Positions 53,182 to 63,999 of a stretch of DNA of 64,000 nt are shown piece by piece. Both the position numbers and the translations under genes were made by a program. Every line of letters starts with the position of its first letter. Position 1 is the first letter of the stretch. This stretch comes from Hyphomicrobiales bacterium (GTDB taxonomy: Bacteria; Pseudomonadota; Alphaproteobacteria; Rhizobiales; Aestuariivirgaceae), in the NCBI GenBank assembly GCA_016710435.1, contig JADJVV010000001.1:1014501-1078500 (forward strand), written 5' to 3'. The notes under the pieces were generated by a model. The model made no database searches. It was not told where the DNA came from and saw only the letters and a list, made by a program, of their open reading frames with translations.

Positions 53182-55035
53182 ATGAGCAAGACCATCCGCC
53201 TCACCACCGCACAGGCCCTCGTCAGGTTCCTCTGCGCCCAGATGACCGTGATCGACGGCAGGAAAACGCCGGTCTTTGCCGGCGTCTGGGGCATCTTCGG
53301 TCACGGCAACGTCGCCGGCCTCGGCGAGGCGCTCTACCAGGTGCGCGACCGGCTTCCCACCTACCGCGGGCAGAACGAGCAGAGCATGGCGCTCTCCGCC
53401 ATCGCCTATACCAAGGCCACCAACCGCCGCCGCGTGATGGCGGCGACAAGCTCGATCGGCCCCGGCGCCCTCAACATGGTGACCGCCGCCGCCGTCGCCC
53501 ATGTGGACCGCCTGCCGCTGCTGCTCCTGCCCGGCGACGTGTTTGCAGGACGCAGGCCCGATCCCGTCCTCCAGCAGATCGAGGACTTCGGCGACGGCAC
53601 CGCGACCGTCAACGACAGCTTCAAGCCTGTGTCCCGCTACTTCGACCGCATCATGCGTCCCGAACAGCTGATCCCCGCGCTGAACCGCACCATGTCCGTG
53701 CTGACCGATCCCGCCGAGTGCGGACCCGTAACGCTCGCCCTCTGCCAGGACACGCAGGCCGAAGCCTTCGATTATCCCGAGAGCTTCTTCCGCGAACGCA
53801 CCTGGAGCTTCCGCCGCCCGCGCCCGGACGAAGGCGAACTCCACGCCGCCGTGGCCGCCCTCAAGGCCGCGCAGAAACCCGTCATCATTGCCGGTGGTGG
53901 CGTCAACTTCTCGGAAGCGAACGCAGCTCTCGCCGCCTTCGCTGAACGCCACGGCATTCCCGTGGTGGAGACACAGGCCGGCAAGTCGTCACTGCCCTTC
54001 CTCAATGACCTCAACATGGGTGCCGTCGGTGTCACCGGCACGGGTGCCTCCAACACCGTGAGCGAATACGCCGACCTGCTGCTCGCCGTGGGCACGCGCC
54101 TCCAGGATTTCACCACCGCCTCATGGACGCTGTTCCAGAACGCATCCAAGACGTTGATCGGCCTCAACACGCAAGTCTTCGACGCGAGCAAGCATCAGGC
54201 CCTGCCGCTGGTCGCGGATGCCCGCGTCGGCCTTGAGGAACTCTCCGCCAATCTCGGCAAGTGGACCGCCCCCGCCGCGTGGACGGCAAAGGCAAAGGCC
54301 GCCCGCGCCGACTGGATCAAGGTGGCCGAGACCTACACCGCCGCCAGCAATGCCGAACTGCCATCGGATGCGCAGGTGGTGGGCTCGGTGCAACGCGCGC
54401 TCGGCCGCGACGTGATCGGCATCTGTGCCGCAGGCGGCTTGCCCGGCGAGATGCACAAGCTCTGGCAGGCCAGTTTCCCCGGCTCCTACCACATGGAATA
54501 CGGTTTCTCCTGCATGGGCTACGAGATTGCCGGCGGCCTTGGCATCAAGATGGCGCGGCCCGACAAGGACGTCGTCGTCATGGTGGGCGACGGTTCCTAC
54601 ATGATGATGAACTCCGAACTCTCGACCGCCGTGATGCTCGGCCACAAGCTCACCATCGTGCTGCTCGACAACCGCGGCTATGGCTGCATCAACCGCCTGC
54701 AGCATGCGACGGGCGGCGAACGCTTCAACAACCTCTATGACCACAACGTGAAGCAGGAAGTCTCGCCCGCCATCGACTTCGCCGCCCATGCGCGCGCACA
54801 GGGTGCGATTGCCCTGAAGGTCAAGTCGCTCGCCGAACTGGAGACGGCCCTCAAGGACGCGAAAGACAACACCCGCACCACGCTCATCGTCATCGACACC
54901 GATCCGATGATCTCCACCGATGCCGGTGGCGCCTGGTGGGACGTGGGCGTGCCCGAAGTCTCCGTCCGCCCCACCGTCCTTGACGCCAGCAAGGAATGGG
55001 CCGAAGCACGCGCCAGGCAGACCCTCGGATATTGA
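53182..55035 (+). CDS. iolD: 3D-(3,5/4)-trihydroxycyclohexane-1,2-dione acylhydrolase
   Basis: 617-residue thiamine-diphosphate enzyme. The N-terminal domain has YRGQNEQSMALSAIAY with the catalytic Glu; the C-terminal domain has the ThDP/Mg motif VGDGSYMMMNSELSTA ending in LLDNRGYGCINR. IolD opens the cyclohexane ring in the inositol pathway to give 5-deoxy-glucuronate. It is between iolC and iolB in one operon. Confidence 0.95.
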   Translation: MSKTIRLTTAQALVRFLCAQMTVIDGRKTPVFAGVWGIFGHGNVAGLGEALYQVRDRLPTYRGQNEQSMALSAIAYTKATNRRRVMAATSSIGPGALNMVTAAAVAHVDRLPLLLLPGDVFAGRRPDPVLQQIEDFGDGTATVNDSFKPVSRYFDRIMRPEQLIPALNRTMSVLTDPAECGPVTLALCQDTQAEAFDYPESFFRERTWSFRRPRPDEGELHAAVAALKAAQKPVIIAGGGVNFSEANAALAAFAERHGIPVVETQAGKSSLPFLNDLNMGAVGVTGTGASNTVSEYADLLLAVGTRLQDFTTASWTLFQNASKTLIGLNTQVFDASKHQALPLVADARVGLEELSANLGKWTAPAAWTAKAKAARADWIKVAETYTAASNAELPSDAQVVGSVQRALGRDVIGICAAGGLPGEMHKLWQASFPGSYHMEYGFSCMGYEIAGGLGIKMARPDKDVVVMVGDGSYMMMNSELSTAVMLGHKLTIVLLDNRGYGCINRLQHATGGERFNNLYDHNVKQEVSPAIDFAAHARAQGAIALKVKSLAELETALKDAKDNTRTTLIVIDTDPMISTDAGGAWWDVGVPEVSVRPTVLDASKEWAEARARQTLGY

Positions 55036-55052
55036 TACTGGGATAGACAACC

Positions 55053-55856
55053 ATGCCCTCCAGACTCCTCGTCAAGCCGTCGAAGAAGACCGGCAAGGTC
55101 ATCTCCGTCACGCCGAAATCGGCAAAGTGGAAATACGTCGGCCATGACGTGTGGAAACTCACCCCCGGCAAGACCGCCAAGGGTGTTGAAGCCGCGCGCG
55201 AAACCTGCATCGTGTTCATCTCCGGCAAGGGCGAGGTGAAGGTTGCCGGCAAGAGCTTCGGCGTGGTCGGTGAACGCATGAACGTGTTCGAGGGCAAGCC
55301 GTGGAGCGTCTATGTGCCGCCGGGGGCGAAATGGTCGGTGACGGCGGAAACCGATTGCGTCGTCAACATCTGCACCGCACCAGCAAAAAAGGCCACAGAG
55401 GCCTTCGTCATCGATCCGGCCACACTCTCGATCGAAACACGCGGCTCCGGCTCCAACACGCGCTACGTCTGCAACATCCTGCCTGAGCAAGACCCCCGCG
55501 CCGAGAGCCTGCTGGTCGTCGAGGTGATCACGCCCAACGGGTCCACCTCGTCATACCCCTCGCACAAGCACGACAAGAACAACCTGCCCAAGGAGTCGCT
55601 GCTGGAGGAGACCTACTATCACCGCCTCAACCCGCCGCAGGGCTTCGCCTTCCAGCGCGTCTACACCGACGACCGCAAGCTGGACGAGGCCATGGCCGTG
55701 GAAGACGGCGACATCACCATGGTGCCCAAGGGCTACCACCCCTGCGCCACCATCCACGGCTACGACCTGTATTATCTCAACGTCATGGCCGGACCAGTAC
55801 GGATCTGGAAGTTCAACAACCAGAAAGACCACGAGTGGCTGCTGAAGAAGACGTGA
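55053..55856 (+). CDS. iolB: 5-deoxy-glucuronate isomerase
   Basis: 267 residues, bicupin. The metal-binding segment is YPSHKHDKNN followed by EETYYHRL and a C-terminal GYHPCATIHGYDLYYLNVMAG. IolB converts 5-deoxy-glucuronate to 2-deoxy-5-keto-gluconate, the IolC substrate, so the three enzymes form a consecutive route. iolE and iolG, needed for the first steps, are not in the window. No terminator is obvious behind it. Confidence 0.94.
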   Translation: MPSRLLVKPSKKTGKVISVTPKSAKWKYVGHDVWKLTPGKTAKGVEAARETCIVFISGKGEVKVAGKSFGVVGERMNVFEGKPWSVYVPPGAKWSVTAETDCVVNICTAPAKKATEAFVIDPATLSIETRGSGSNTRYVCNILPEQDPRAESLLVVEVITPNGSTSSYPSHKHDKNNLPKESLLEETYYHRLNPPQGFAFQRVYTDDRKLDEAMAVEDGDITMVPKGYHPCATIHGYDLYYLNVMAGPVRIWKFNNQKDHEWLLKKT

Positions 55857-55950
55857 GGGCGGCACCAGTTCCTCTTTTCATTCGTCATTCCAGAGGCGCG
55901 CCTTGATGGCACGACAGCGCGTTCTGATTTGAACGATCCAACCCAGTGCC

Positions 55951-55978
55951 GACACCCCGGCGCAGGCCGGGGCGGGGC
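55951..55978. repeat. dispersed palindromic intergenic repeat, copy 2
   Basis: Matches 25 of 28 bases of the element at 24739-24766, same orientation, with the stem CCCCGGC-GCAG-GCCGGGG. It lies between the convergent iolB and HAD genes, directly at the HAD gene stop. Confidence 0.7.
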
Positions 55979-56746
55979 TCACCACCGGAACTCCGCCGCC
56001 ACGTAATCCGGCTGCGGTTCCAGTTCCGCCTCCACCACGCCCGCACTCACACCCTGCTGCACCAGCAGTGTTGACAATCCGGCTCCACGCCCGCCTGCCA
56101 CATCGTGTTCGGCACTGTCGCCGATGCAGAGCACGCGGGCCGGGTTGCCGAACAGTTTCAGCGCATGCCGGTAGATGCCCGCGTAGGGTTTGCCAATCCA
56201 CGACACCTTGCCACCCATCTCCTCATAGACGGCGGCAATGGCGCCGGGCGCGGGCTGCAAGCCGGAGGATGTGATCATCCACCGGTCGGGATTGCAGCAC
56301 AGCGCCGGCAACGTGATGCCCCGGAACAGGGCGCGATAATCATCGAGCGACAGGCGCGGCGCATTGGAGCCGAGGATGAGCATCACCTCCGCCTCCTTTG
56401 GGTCATCGACGAATCGGATGGGATCGAAGGCGTAGTCCTCGCCATCCTTGCCGACGAGGAAGGCCGTCTTCACGTCAAGCGACTGGAACGCAACCTCGCC
56501 AGAACTCACGCAGTCCACGAAATGCGCGCGCGGGATTCCCATCTTGACGACGCGCGCTGTGTTGGGCGCGGCGCGCTTTCCGGAATTGGTCATGACGACG
56601 ACGGGAATATCAGCCGCATGCAGTTCCGCCAGCACAGCGGCAGCACCCGGATAGAGTTTCTGCCCATCATGGATGACGCCGAACTGGTCGATCAGCATGG
56701 CATCGAAATCGCGCGCGATCTCCCCGAGGCCCGAGATCCTACGCAT
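55979..56746 (-). CDS. HAD superfamily class IIA phosphatase
   Basis: 255 residues. Motif I is LIDQFGVIHDG (second catalytic Asp replaced by Phe-Gly spacing typical of IIA members), motif II MTNSGKR, motif III GKPYAGIYR, and motif IV CIGDSAEHDVAGGRGAG. It resembles TIGR01459-type proteins and 4-nitrophenylphosphatase/phosphoglycolate phosphatase relatives, so it probably removes phosphate from a small phosphosugar or polyol phosphate. It overlaps the upstream kinase by eight bases and is the last gene of the polyol operon. Confidence 0.82.
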   Translation of the reverse strand: MRRISGLGEIARDFDAMLIDQFGVIHDGQKLYPGAAAVLAELHAADIPVVVMTNSGKRAAPNTARVVKMGIPRAHFVDCVSSGEVAFQSLDVKTAFLVGKDGEDYAFDPIRFVDDPKEAEVMLILGSNAPRLSLDDYRALFRGITLPALCCNPDRWMITSSGLQPAPGAIAAVYEEMGGKVSWIGKPYAGIYRHALKLFGNPARVLCIGDSAEHDVAGGRGAGLSTLLVQQGVSAGVVEAELEPQPDYVAAEFRW

Positions 56747-58007
56747 CGTGGCCGATCCCGCGCCAGGCCAGCCGGGCCGTACCCATGGCGGCATGTTCGC
56801 TTTCAGGCTCAAGCGCCGGAACGCCCAGCGCCTTCAGCCGCATGCGTGTCCATTTGTCGTTGGCCGCACCGCCACCGACGCTGCGGATGGACGCCAGCGG
56901 TGATGCGCCAAGCTCGGCGAGCTTGCGATAGGCCAGCGCCTCCACCGCCGCGATTCCCTCCAGCAGGCCTTGCAGGAACACCTCGTCCTGCGAGGGCCGT
57001 GGCGTGACGCGCGGCGCAAAGGCCGGATCATTGACGGGGAAGCGCTCGCCCGGCCGCGACAGCGGATAGTAGTCGAGGCCCGTCGGCACCTCGGGATCGA
57101 TCAGCGCCGTGAGCCGCACGATTTCCTCGCGCGAGAAGAATGACGCCAGAACCCCGCCGCCCGTATTCGACGCGCCACCCGCCAGCCACTGGTCGCCGAT
57201 GCGGTGGCTGTAGATGCCGAAGTTCGGCGCGAACACCGGCGTTGCCGAAAGAAGCTTCAAAGTCAGCGTGGTACCGAGCGATGTGACGCCATCACCTGCA
57301 GCGCGGGCGCCGCTGGCGAGGAAGGCCGCACAGCCGTCCGTCGTGCCCGCCACCACGGCGACGCCATCGGGCAGGCCCAGGTTCTGCGCCATCTCCGGCG
57401 TGAGCGTGCCCACGCGCGTCCCTGCGGGCACCACCTTGGGAAAACGTGCCGCATCGAATCCGGTCCCTGCGATCCACGCCGGCCATTCCCGTTTCACCGG
57501 GTCATAGCCGGACTTGAGCGCGTTGTTTTCATCAGACACATCGAAGAGTCCGCACAAACGTCCCAGCAGCCAGTCCGCCTGATGCAGGATGCGGGGCGCG
57601 GCCTTGTCCATCATCATGGCGCGCGCCAGCGGCGATGTTCCCCCAAGCGCCGCCGTCTCCGCCGGGGCAACGGCGGCAATGGCCTTCACCGCATCGGCCT
57701 CCGCCACGTCGTTGTACATGGAGGCAAGGCCCAGCGGCTGGCCCGCGGCATCGACCGGCAGGATCGTTCCCGATGTTCCGTCAATCGCCAGCGCCAGCAC
57801 CTGTATGCCGTTCAGCCGGAGACCCGCGAAGGCCTGGGTGAGCGCATCCCACCAGATCGCCGGATCCTGCAGGGCGCGGCCGAAATCGATGAGTGGTGCC
57901 GCCATCGTGGCCTGCGACATGGCGAGGAGCGCGCCGTCCTTGCCGCGCGCCGCAATGCGCACGCCCGATGTGCCCACATCAATGCCCAGAACGGCTTCCT
58001 GTGCCAT
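56739..58007 (-). CDS. FGGY-family carbohydrate kinase, first
   Basis: 422 residues, shorter than the usual 480-520. The N-terminal ATPase fold starts VLGIDVGTSGVRIAARG, the sugar-binding region has LAIDGTSGTIL, and the adenosine motif is SVGGGAANDKWTRMRL. It phosphorylates a sugar, ketose or polyol; the substrate cannot be named. It is separated by 20 bases from the SorC regulator and is the second FGGY kinase of the operon, only distantly like the one at 62.5 kb. Confidence 0.83.
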   Translation of the reverse strand: MAQEAVLGIDVGTSGVRIAARGKDGALLAMSQATMAAPLIDFGRALQDPAIWWDALTQAFAGLRLNGIQVLALAIDGTSGTILPVDAAGQPLGLASMYNDVAEADAVKAIAAVAPAETAALGGTSPLARAMMMDKAAPRILHQADWLLGRLCGLFDVSDENNALKSGYDPVKREWPAWIAGTGFDAARFPKVVPAGTRVGTLTPEMAQNLGLPDGVAVVAGTTDGCAAFLASGARAAGDGVTSLGTTLTLKLLSATPVFAPNFGIYSHRIGDQWLAGGASNTGGGVLASFFSREEIVRLTALIDPEVPTGLDYYPLSRPGERFPVNDPAFAPRVTPRPSQDEVFLQGLLEGIAAVEALAYRKLAELGASPLASIRSVGGGAANDKWTRMRLKALGVPALEPESEHAAMGTARLAWRGIGHDA

Positions 58008-58027
58008 GATCTTGCTCTCCCCCGCGG

Positions 58028-59041
58028 TTACTTCAGGGCCAGCAGTTGGCGCGCCGTCGCCTCATCCGTCAACAGGCGGTTGGCATAACGCGCCACCAGC
58101 GCCCCGTGGATGACGCCGACCTTCGCCTTGCCGCCCGACGCCAGGATCGAATCCCGCACCCCCTTGAGATGGACAGGCGACAGCCCCACGGCGCGGAAGT
58201 TGAGCTGATGGTCGATCACATCGCCTGCCGTGTTGATCCAGTGAGAACACACGTCGCCCACCGCGCCGGCGGCCTGCAGGCTTTTGGCCTCCGCATCGGT
58301 GATGAGGTTGAGTGCCGTCATGGTGTTGGCATGGGCAAGGTCCCCCACCGAGAGGAAGGCCAGATCGACGGTGCGGCCACGCTCGAAGACATCGCGCAAC
58401 ATGGGCTGGTTCATCAGCATGTCGCGGCTTTCAGCCGAATCGGTGAAGGCGGGACCGGCAAAATAATAGCACTGCCCGCCGATGATATCCGCGAGGTGCG
58501 AGGCCGTTTCATGCGGATTGACGGCGGAGGATTGCGTCAGCCCGCCGATCAGCGAGACAACCGACAGCTTTCGATAGGGCTTGCGCACCACCGAGGCCAG
58601 CGACAGCCGCAGCGTCCGCCCCCAGCCCACGCCAACCGACATGTTGTCGTGCAGGTGCTGCGACAGGTAGTGCCCAGCCGCCGCCGCGATCAGCGGACGG
58701 ATCTGCATGGCATCGGCCGGCGATGGCACCACGACCGCATCCTTGAGACCGTAGCGCGCCACCAGTTCATGTTCCAGCGCCACGCAACCCGCAAGCCGGC
58801 CAGTCACCTGGATTTGCACGAGGCCCTGGTCCCGCGCCTGCGCCAGAAGCCGGTTCACGCGCAGCCGCGTCAATCCCAGCTTCTTGGCAATCTGCTCCTG
58901 CGTGCTGTTGCCGATGAAGTAGAGCCAGGCCGCGCGCGTCGCCAGCTGCTCCTCGCGGTCGGCTTCCGGAAGCATGCTCCCAACATCAACTGCCGCAGCG
59001 GAGAGGCTGGCAGCGGCATCATCGGGAAGCGTTGCGGACAT
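58028..59041 (-). CDS. SorC/DeoR-type sugar-binding transcriptional regulator
   Basis: 337 residues. Helix-turn-helix at about 47-70 (STQEQIAKKLGLTRLRVNRLL), then a sugar-phosphate-sensing domain with VGVGWGRTLRLSL and FLSVGDLAH. It is the SorC family to which EryD (erythritol regulator) belongs. Encoded inside the operon it presumably controls, it should sense a phosphorylated intermediate of the pathway. Gap to the GpsA-like gene is six bases. Confidence 0.87.
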   Translation of the reverse strand: MSATLPDDAAASLSAAAVDVGSMLPEADREEQLATRAAWLYFIGNSTQEQIAKKLGLTRLRVNRLLAQARDQGLVQIQVTGRLAGCVALEHELVARYGLKDAVVVPSPADAMQIRPLIAAAAGHYLSQHLHDNMSVGVGWGRTLRLSLASVVRKPYRKLSVVSLIGGLTQSSAVNPHETASHLADIIGGQCYYFAGPAFTDSAESRDMLMNQPMLRDVFERGRTVDLAFLSVGDLAHANTMTALNLITDAEAKSLQAAGAVGDVCSHWINTAGDVIDHQLNFRAVGLSPVHLKGVRDSILASGGKAKVGVIHGALVARYANRLLTDEATARQLLALK

Positions 59042-59047
59042 GTGTTC

Positions 59048-60106
59048 TCAGCCCGTGTGAAATTTCGCCCAGGGCGGATCGAGTGGCGTGTCGTTGGTGA
59101 GGCAGTCAAGCAGCGCCTGCGTCAGCGGCAGGCGTATTGCCACCAGCGTGCCCGCCGCCATCATCGCCCGGAGCGATGCTGCGACGGCGCGGCCCAGTTC
59201 CGCCCCTTCGATCGTATCATCGCGCATCGGCCCCGCCTTCACCTGGTTGTAGGTGAGGCCACGGCCCAGATTGTTGCCAAGCCTGGAATTGCGCCCGGCC
59301 TGGCATGTCACATAGAGGTCGCCGGTGCCCGGCATGCCCCAAACGCTCTCCGCCGTGCCGCCCAGGGCCCGCGAAAGCTCCATCATCTCGCGAACCGCCT
59401 GGTCGAAAAGGATGGCGGCGGCATTGTTGTTGCGGCCCTTGTTCTCCGCTTCCGGCAAGGTTTCCAGCTTGCCATGGGCCCAGCCCACGGCGATGGCGAA
59501 GAAATTCTTGAACGCCGCGCAGGCCTCCACGCCCAGCATGTCGGTGGAGGTGCGGGGGTGATAATAGTCCGTCTCGAAATCGCGGGCGAAGCTGTGCGCC
59601 AGCGCTTCATCGCGCGAGACGATGACAGTGCCCGTCTGCCGCCGCACCGCCAGTTCACCGGCAATGCAGGGCCCGCCAATGGCAGCGACGGGCACCTTGA
59701 ATCCGAGCCGCGTCTGCAAGGCGGCTTGCACCACGTCGGGGAACGCCCCGAGCCCCGCCGGCTCCGGCGACATGCCCTTGGTGATCATGATGACGGGCGT
59801 CGATTTCTTCAGCACGCCCGCCAGCTGGTCGATGGCCCACTCCACCCCCGCCGAGGCCACGCCCAGCAAGATGAAATCGGTGTCATCTCCCACGGCCTTG
59901 GCCAGGTCTTCGTGATGGAAGGCCTGCACCGGCTTGGGCAGCGTGACGTTCAGCTTGGGATGAAGGCCGCTCGCCTTCACGCTGTCGATGATGGCCCGGT
60001 CGAGATGCGTGCCGACAAGCCGCACGCGCATGCCCCGGTCGGCGAAGGGCAGCACCATGGCGGATCCCATGACGCCAGCCCCCAGGATGGTGACGGTCTT
60101 GCTCAC
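59048..60106 (-). CDS. NAD(P)-dependent glycerol-3-phosphate dehydrogenase-like protein
   Basis: 352 residues with the GpsA fold. The cofactor motif is ILGAGVMGSAM, the catalytic Lys is in ACAAFKNFFAIAVG, and the substrate loop is MPGTGDLYVTCQAGRNSRLG. Ordinary GpsA supplies sn-glycerol 3-phosphate for lipids. Here the operon context (kinases, G1P-type dehydrogenase) and sequence differences, such as NNNAAAILFDQAVREM, suggest a catabolic paralog acting on a polyol phosphate. It begins with GTG. Confidence 0.8.
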   Translation of the reverse strand: MSKTVTILGAGVMGSAMVLPFADRGMRVRLVGTHLDRAIIDSVKASGLHPKLNVTLPKPVQAFHHEDLAKAVGDDTDFILLGVASAGVEWAIDQLAGVLKKSTPVIMITKGMSPEPAGLGAFPDVVQAALQTRLGFKVPVAAIGGPCIAGELAVRRQTGTVIVSRDEALAHSFARDFETDYYHPRTSTDMLGVEACAAFKNFFAIAVGWAHGKLETLPEAENKGRNNNAAAILFDQAVREMMELSRALGGTAESVWGMPGTGDLYVTCQAGRNSRLGNNLGRGLTYNQVKAGPMRDDTIEGAELGRAVAASLRAMMAAGTLVAIRLPLTQALLDCLTNDTPLDPPWAKFHTG

Positions 60107-60116
60107 AGTGACAGTC

Positions 60117-61169
<1,053 letters not shown>

Positions 61170-61180
61170 GGATGCGGTCC

Positions 61181-62536
61181 CTATTGCGGATCGTGTGTGA
61201 GGAAATCGTCGAGAAGCCCGGCGTCATCCGCGAGGTCCAGGAAGGACCAGCGGTTGCGGATGTCGCGGGCATGTTTCATGGCCTGGCGCCAGATGTCGCG
61301 CGGCAGGCCGAGATCGCTTGCGGTGACGGGGCCACCCGCCTCCTGCAGCATGTGCTGGAGTTCATCGGGGTCGATCATCATGGCCTTCAGTTCGGCGCGC
61401 AGTTGCGGCCACACCTCGGCAAGGCGGCGGTTGAAGCGCGCCGCACCTTCCGTGTCGAAGGACTTCTTCTTTGCTTCGGCAAACATCATGCGGCCGATGC
61501 TTGCGCCATAGCGCAGGACAAAATCCGTTTCTGAAATGCGGGTCGCCTTGATCTGCGGCGCCTTGTCGAGTGAGAGGAGGAAGCGGTGCAGACGCGCCAG
61601 CGTCACCGTGGCAACACCGACCTGCTGGCCGTGCGTCGTGCCGGGATGGGCCGCACCCGCGAACATGTCGATCCAGTGCGAAATCTGGTGCTCGCCCATG
61701 GAGCCCGAATGCGACGACCCCACGATGTTGTTGCCGAAGCTCGCCAGCACCAGGACGCGGTAGAGATAGCCATTGGCCTCGATCGATCCCGTCTTGTAAC
61801 CAGGCGAGGTCTTGATCATCAGGTCCTCGTCCTTCTCCACGTGGAAAAGGTCGAAGGGGGTCTGCGAATAGGACGTGCCGAGCAGGCGGTGCGCCGCCCA
61901 CCACTCCACCTGCGCCACGGGCCGCACGATGGAATCACCGAAGCCCGCCGCCGAAAGCCACGGCGGGGCTGCCGCGTTGACCTTGAGGTCCACGAACACC
62001 GCCCGCGGCGCCTGCGCCGAAACGCTGGTCTTGTAGCCATTGGCGAGCGTGACCGATGCCGTGCCGGCGCCATAGCCGTTCATGGAAGCCGCGGTGGCGA
62101 AGCTCACATATTTTCGCCCGTCCTTGAAGGTCGCATACTTCACCGTGTCGGAAAGCGAGCCGGAGCCCACCACCACGCAGCCGTCGCAGTGGCGCGTCTT
62201 CTCCTGCATCAGTGCAATCGTCGGCTCATCGCAATGGGTGTCGCCGGGGAAGACGATTTCTTCCACATCGGTCCAGCCCCTCAATTCCTTGGCCACGCGG
62301 CGGCCCATGGCTTCGAGCGTATTGGTGTCGGAAACAACCGCCAGCTTGCGGCCGATCTTGAGTGGCGCCACCAGGTCGGCGGCACCGCCATCAAGCGTCT
62401 CCTCGATGCGGATGGTCTCGAAGGGCACCTCGCAGCGTTTACCCGTGGCGGGGTCGCGCCATTCTCCCGAGATCACGTCGCGGATGAGGCTGTTCCAATC
62501 GGTCTTGCCGGTGATGGATTTGGGATTGGCGTTCAT
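61181..62536 (-). CDS. sn-glycerol-1-phosphate dehydrogenase-like protein (AraM/EgsA family)
   Basis: 451 residues of the iron/zinc-containing polyol dehydrogenase fold. The nucleotide-binding motif GSGSLSDTVKYATF, the FATAASMNGYGAG segment and metal-binding His in GEHQISHWIDMF and GTTHGQQVGV are present. AraM-type enzymes reduce DHAP to sn-glycerol 1-phosphate or, in reverse, oxidise it. In a catabolic operon the oxidation of a polyol 1-phosphate made by a kinase is plausible. The ATG at 62536 shares one base with the upstream kinase stop (TGATG). Confidence 0.82.
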   Translation of the reverse strand: MNANPKSITGKTDWNSLIRDVISGEWRDPATGKRCEVPFETIRIEETLDGGAADLVAPLKIGRKLAVVSDTNTLEAMGRRVAKELRGWTDVEEIVFPGDTHCDEPTIALMQEKTRHCDGCVVVGSGSLSDTVKYATFKDGRKYVSFATAASMNGYGAGTASVTLANGYKTSVSAQAPRAVFVDLKVNAAAPPWLSAAGFGDSIVRPVAQVEWWAAHRLLGTSYSQTPFDLFHVEKDEDLMIKTSPGYKTGSIEANGYLYRVLVLASFGNNIVGSSHSGSMGEHQISHWIDMFAGAAHPGTTHGQQVGVATVTLARLHRFLLSLDKAPQIKATRISETDFVLRYGASIGRMMFAEAKKKSFDTEGAARFNRRLAEVWPQLRAELKAMMIDPDELQHMLQEAGGPVTASDLGLPRDIWRQAMKHARDIRNRWSFLDLADDAGLLDDFLTHDPQ

Positions 62537-63999
62537 CAGCCCTGCCTCCGGGCGAAATCCTGCAGCTTCGCATTCCATCCTGAGATTTGCGGCCAGAGTT
62601 CCTGGTAGATGGAGAGAAGTTCTGCATAGGCCTTCGATTCTTTCGTCCGTGGACGGAAGGTCTTCGTGGGCTTGCCGCTCATGGCGGCAGCGGCTGCGGG
62701 AAGCGTCTTGAACCAGCCCGCGCCCTTGGCGGCGGCCATGGCCGCACCCAATGCGGACGCCTCAACGGTTTCCAGCCGCTTCACGTCGCGGCCCGAGGCG
62801 TCGGCGACAATTTGGCACCACAAGTCGGATTTCGATCCGCCGCCGACGATGGCAAAATGGTCGATGGGGCTCGTCACCTCCGCCACGCGATTGGTCATCA
62901 TCGCCTGTTCCATGGCGATCCCCTCCATCAGGGCGCGATAGAGGTCGGCGCGCGTGTGACTGCCGGAGAGGCCCGCAAACATGCCCCGGCCATCCGTGTC
63001 CCAATAGGGCGTCATGATGCCGGAGAAATAGGGCAGCATGACAAGCCCGCGCGAACCGATGGGCACCGCCTTTGCCTCGGCTTCCAGTTCGGCGAAGATT
63101 TTCGGATTCCTGGCCGGGTTCTGGTGGAAGATGCGCTCGACGAGCCACGTCAGAAGATAAGTGCCGGTGCGGATCGCCGTTTCGTAGCTGAAGCCCGTCT
63201 CGCCCACAGCCACGAGGCTGCGGAAGGAACGGTCCACCGCATAGGCCTCGCCGTAGCTGCCGGACACGGCCGCCGTGCCGAGATTGAGGTAGGCACGGCC
63301 CTTGAGGAAGGTGTTGGCTCCGGCGCCGGCACATTGGCCATCGCCACCGCCCGCAACCACAGGCGTTCCGGCCTTGAGGCCCGTGATCCGGGCGGCCTCA
63401 GCCGTGACGAGGCCCATCACTTCGCCCGAAGGTACGAGGGCCGGCAGCATGTCACGCCGCACCTTGGCGGCCGCCATCAAGGTGTCTGACCAGTCATAGG
63501 TCTTGGCATCGAGCAGGCCCATGGGACTGGCGGAGGAAATGGATGTCTTCCATTCCCCGGTGAGGAAATGGGCGAGGACGCCGTGCACCTCCGCCGTCTT
63601 GGCGGTCTTGCCCCACATCTTCGCTTCGTTCTTGGAGAACCAGCGGCAGCGCGTGCGGCAGGGCGTGACATCGTCTGGAATGCCGGACAGCATGTGCAGC
63701 CTGTCGGAGCCCACCTCGTCGGCGATTTCCTTCACCTCCACATGGGCGCGCTCATCAAGCCACAGCGTGCCGGGGCGGAGCGCCTTTCCGGTCTTGTCGA
63801 ACTGCGCGAAACTCTCGCGCTGGTTGGAAATCGAAACCGCGGCAATGCGGTCCCTGGCAATCTTCCTGGTGAGAAGTTTCAGCGCCTTTGCGGCGGAGCC
63901 AGTCCAGTCCGAAACCTCTTCCTCGAACCAGCCCATGCGCGGATTGGAAATGGGAACGCCAGCCCGGCCTTCCGCGACAATGCGCCCGCGCCTGTCGAA
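62536..63999 (-). CDS. FGGY-family carbohydrate kinase, second, 5'-truncated
   Basis: 487 residues are visible; the frame remains open to the right edge (residues before the internal Met read as a normal FGGY start, VPISNPRMGWFEEE), so the N-terminus is missing. AVSISNQRESFAQFD and LWLDERAH are FGGY core motifs, and IVGGGSKSDLWCQIVADASG is the adenosine motif of xylulokinase-like enzymes. It is the most upstream gene of the polyol operon seen here and overlaps the AraM-like gene by one base. The substrate is unknown. Confidence 0.87.
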   Translation of the reverse strand, partial: FDRRGRIVAEGRAGVPISNPRMGWFEEEVSDWTGSAAKALKLLTRKIARDRIAAVSISNQRESFAQFDKTGKALRPGTLWLDERAHVEVKEIADEVGSDRLHMLSGIPDDVTPCRTRCRWFSKNEAKMWGKTAKTAEVHGVLAHFLTGEWKTSISSASPMGLLDAKTYDWSDTLMAAAKVRRDMLPALVPSGEVMGLVTAEAARITGLKAGTPVVAGGGDGQCAGAGANTFLKGRAYLNLGTAAVSGSYGEAYAVDRSFRSLVAVGETGFSYETAIRTGTYLLTWLVERIFHQNPARNPKIFAELEAEAKAVPIGSRGLVMLPYFSGIMTPYWDTDGRGMFAGLSGSHTRADLYRALMEGIAMEQAMMTNRVAEVTSPIDHFAIVGGGSKSDLWCQIVADASGRDVKRLETVEASALGAAMAAAKGAGWFKTLPAAAAAMSGKPTKTFRPRTKESKAYAELLSIYQELWPQISGWNAKLQDFARRQG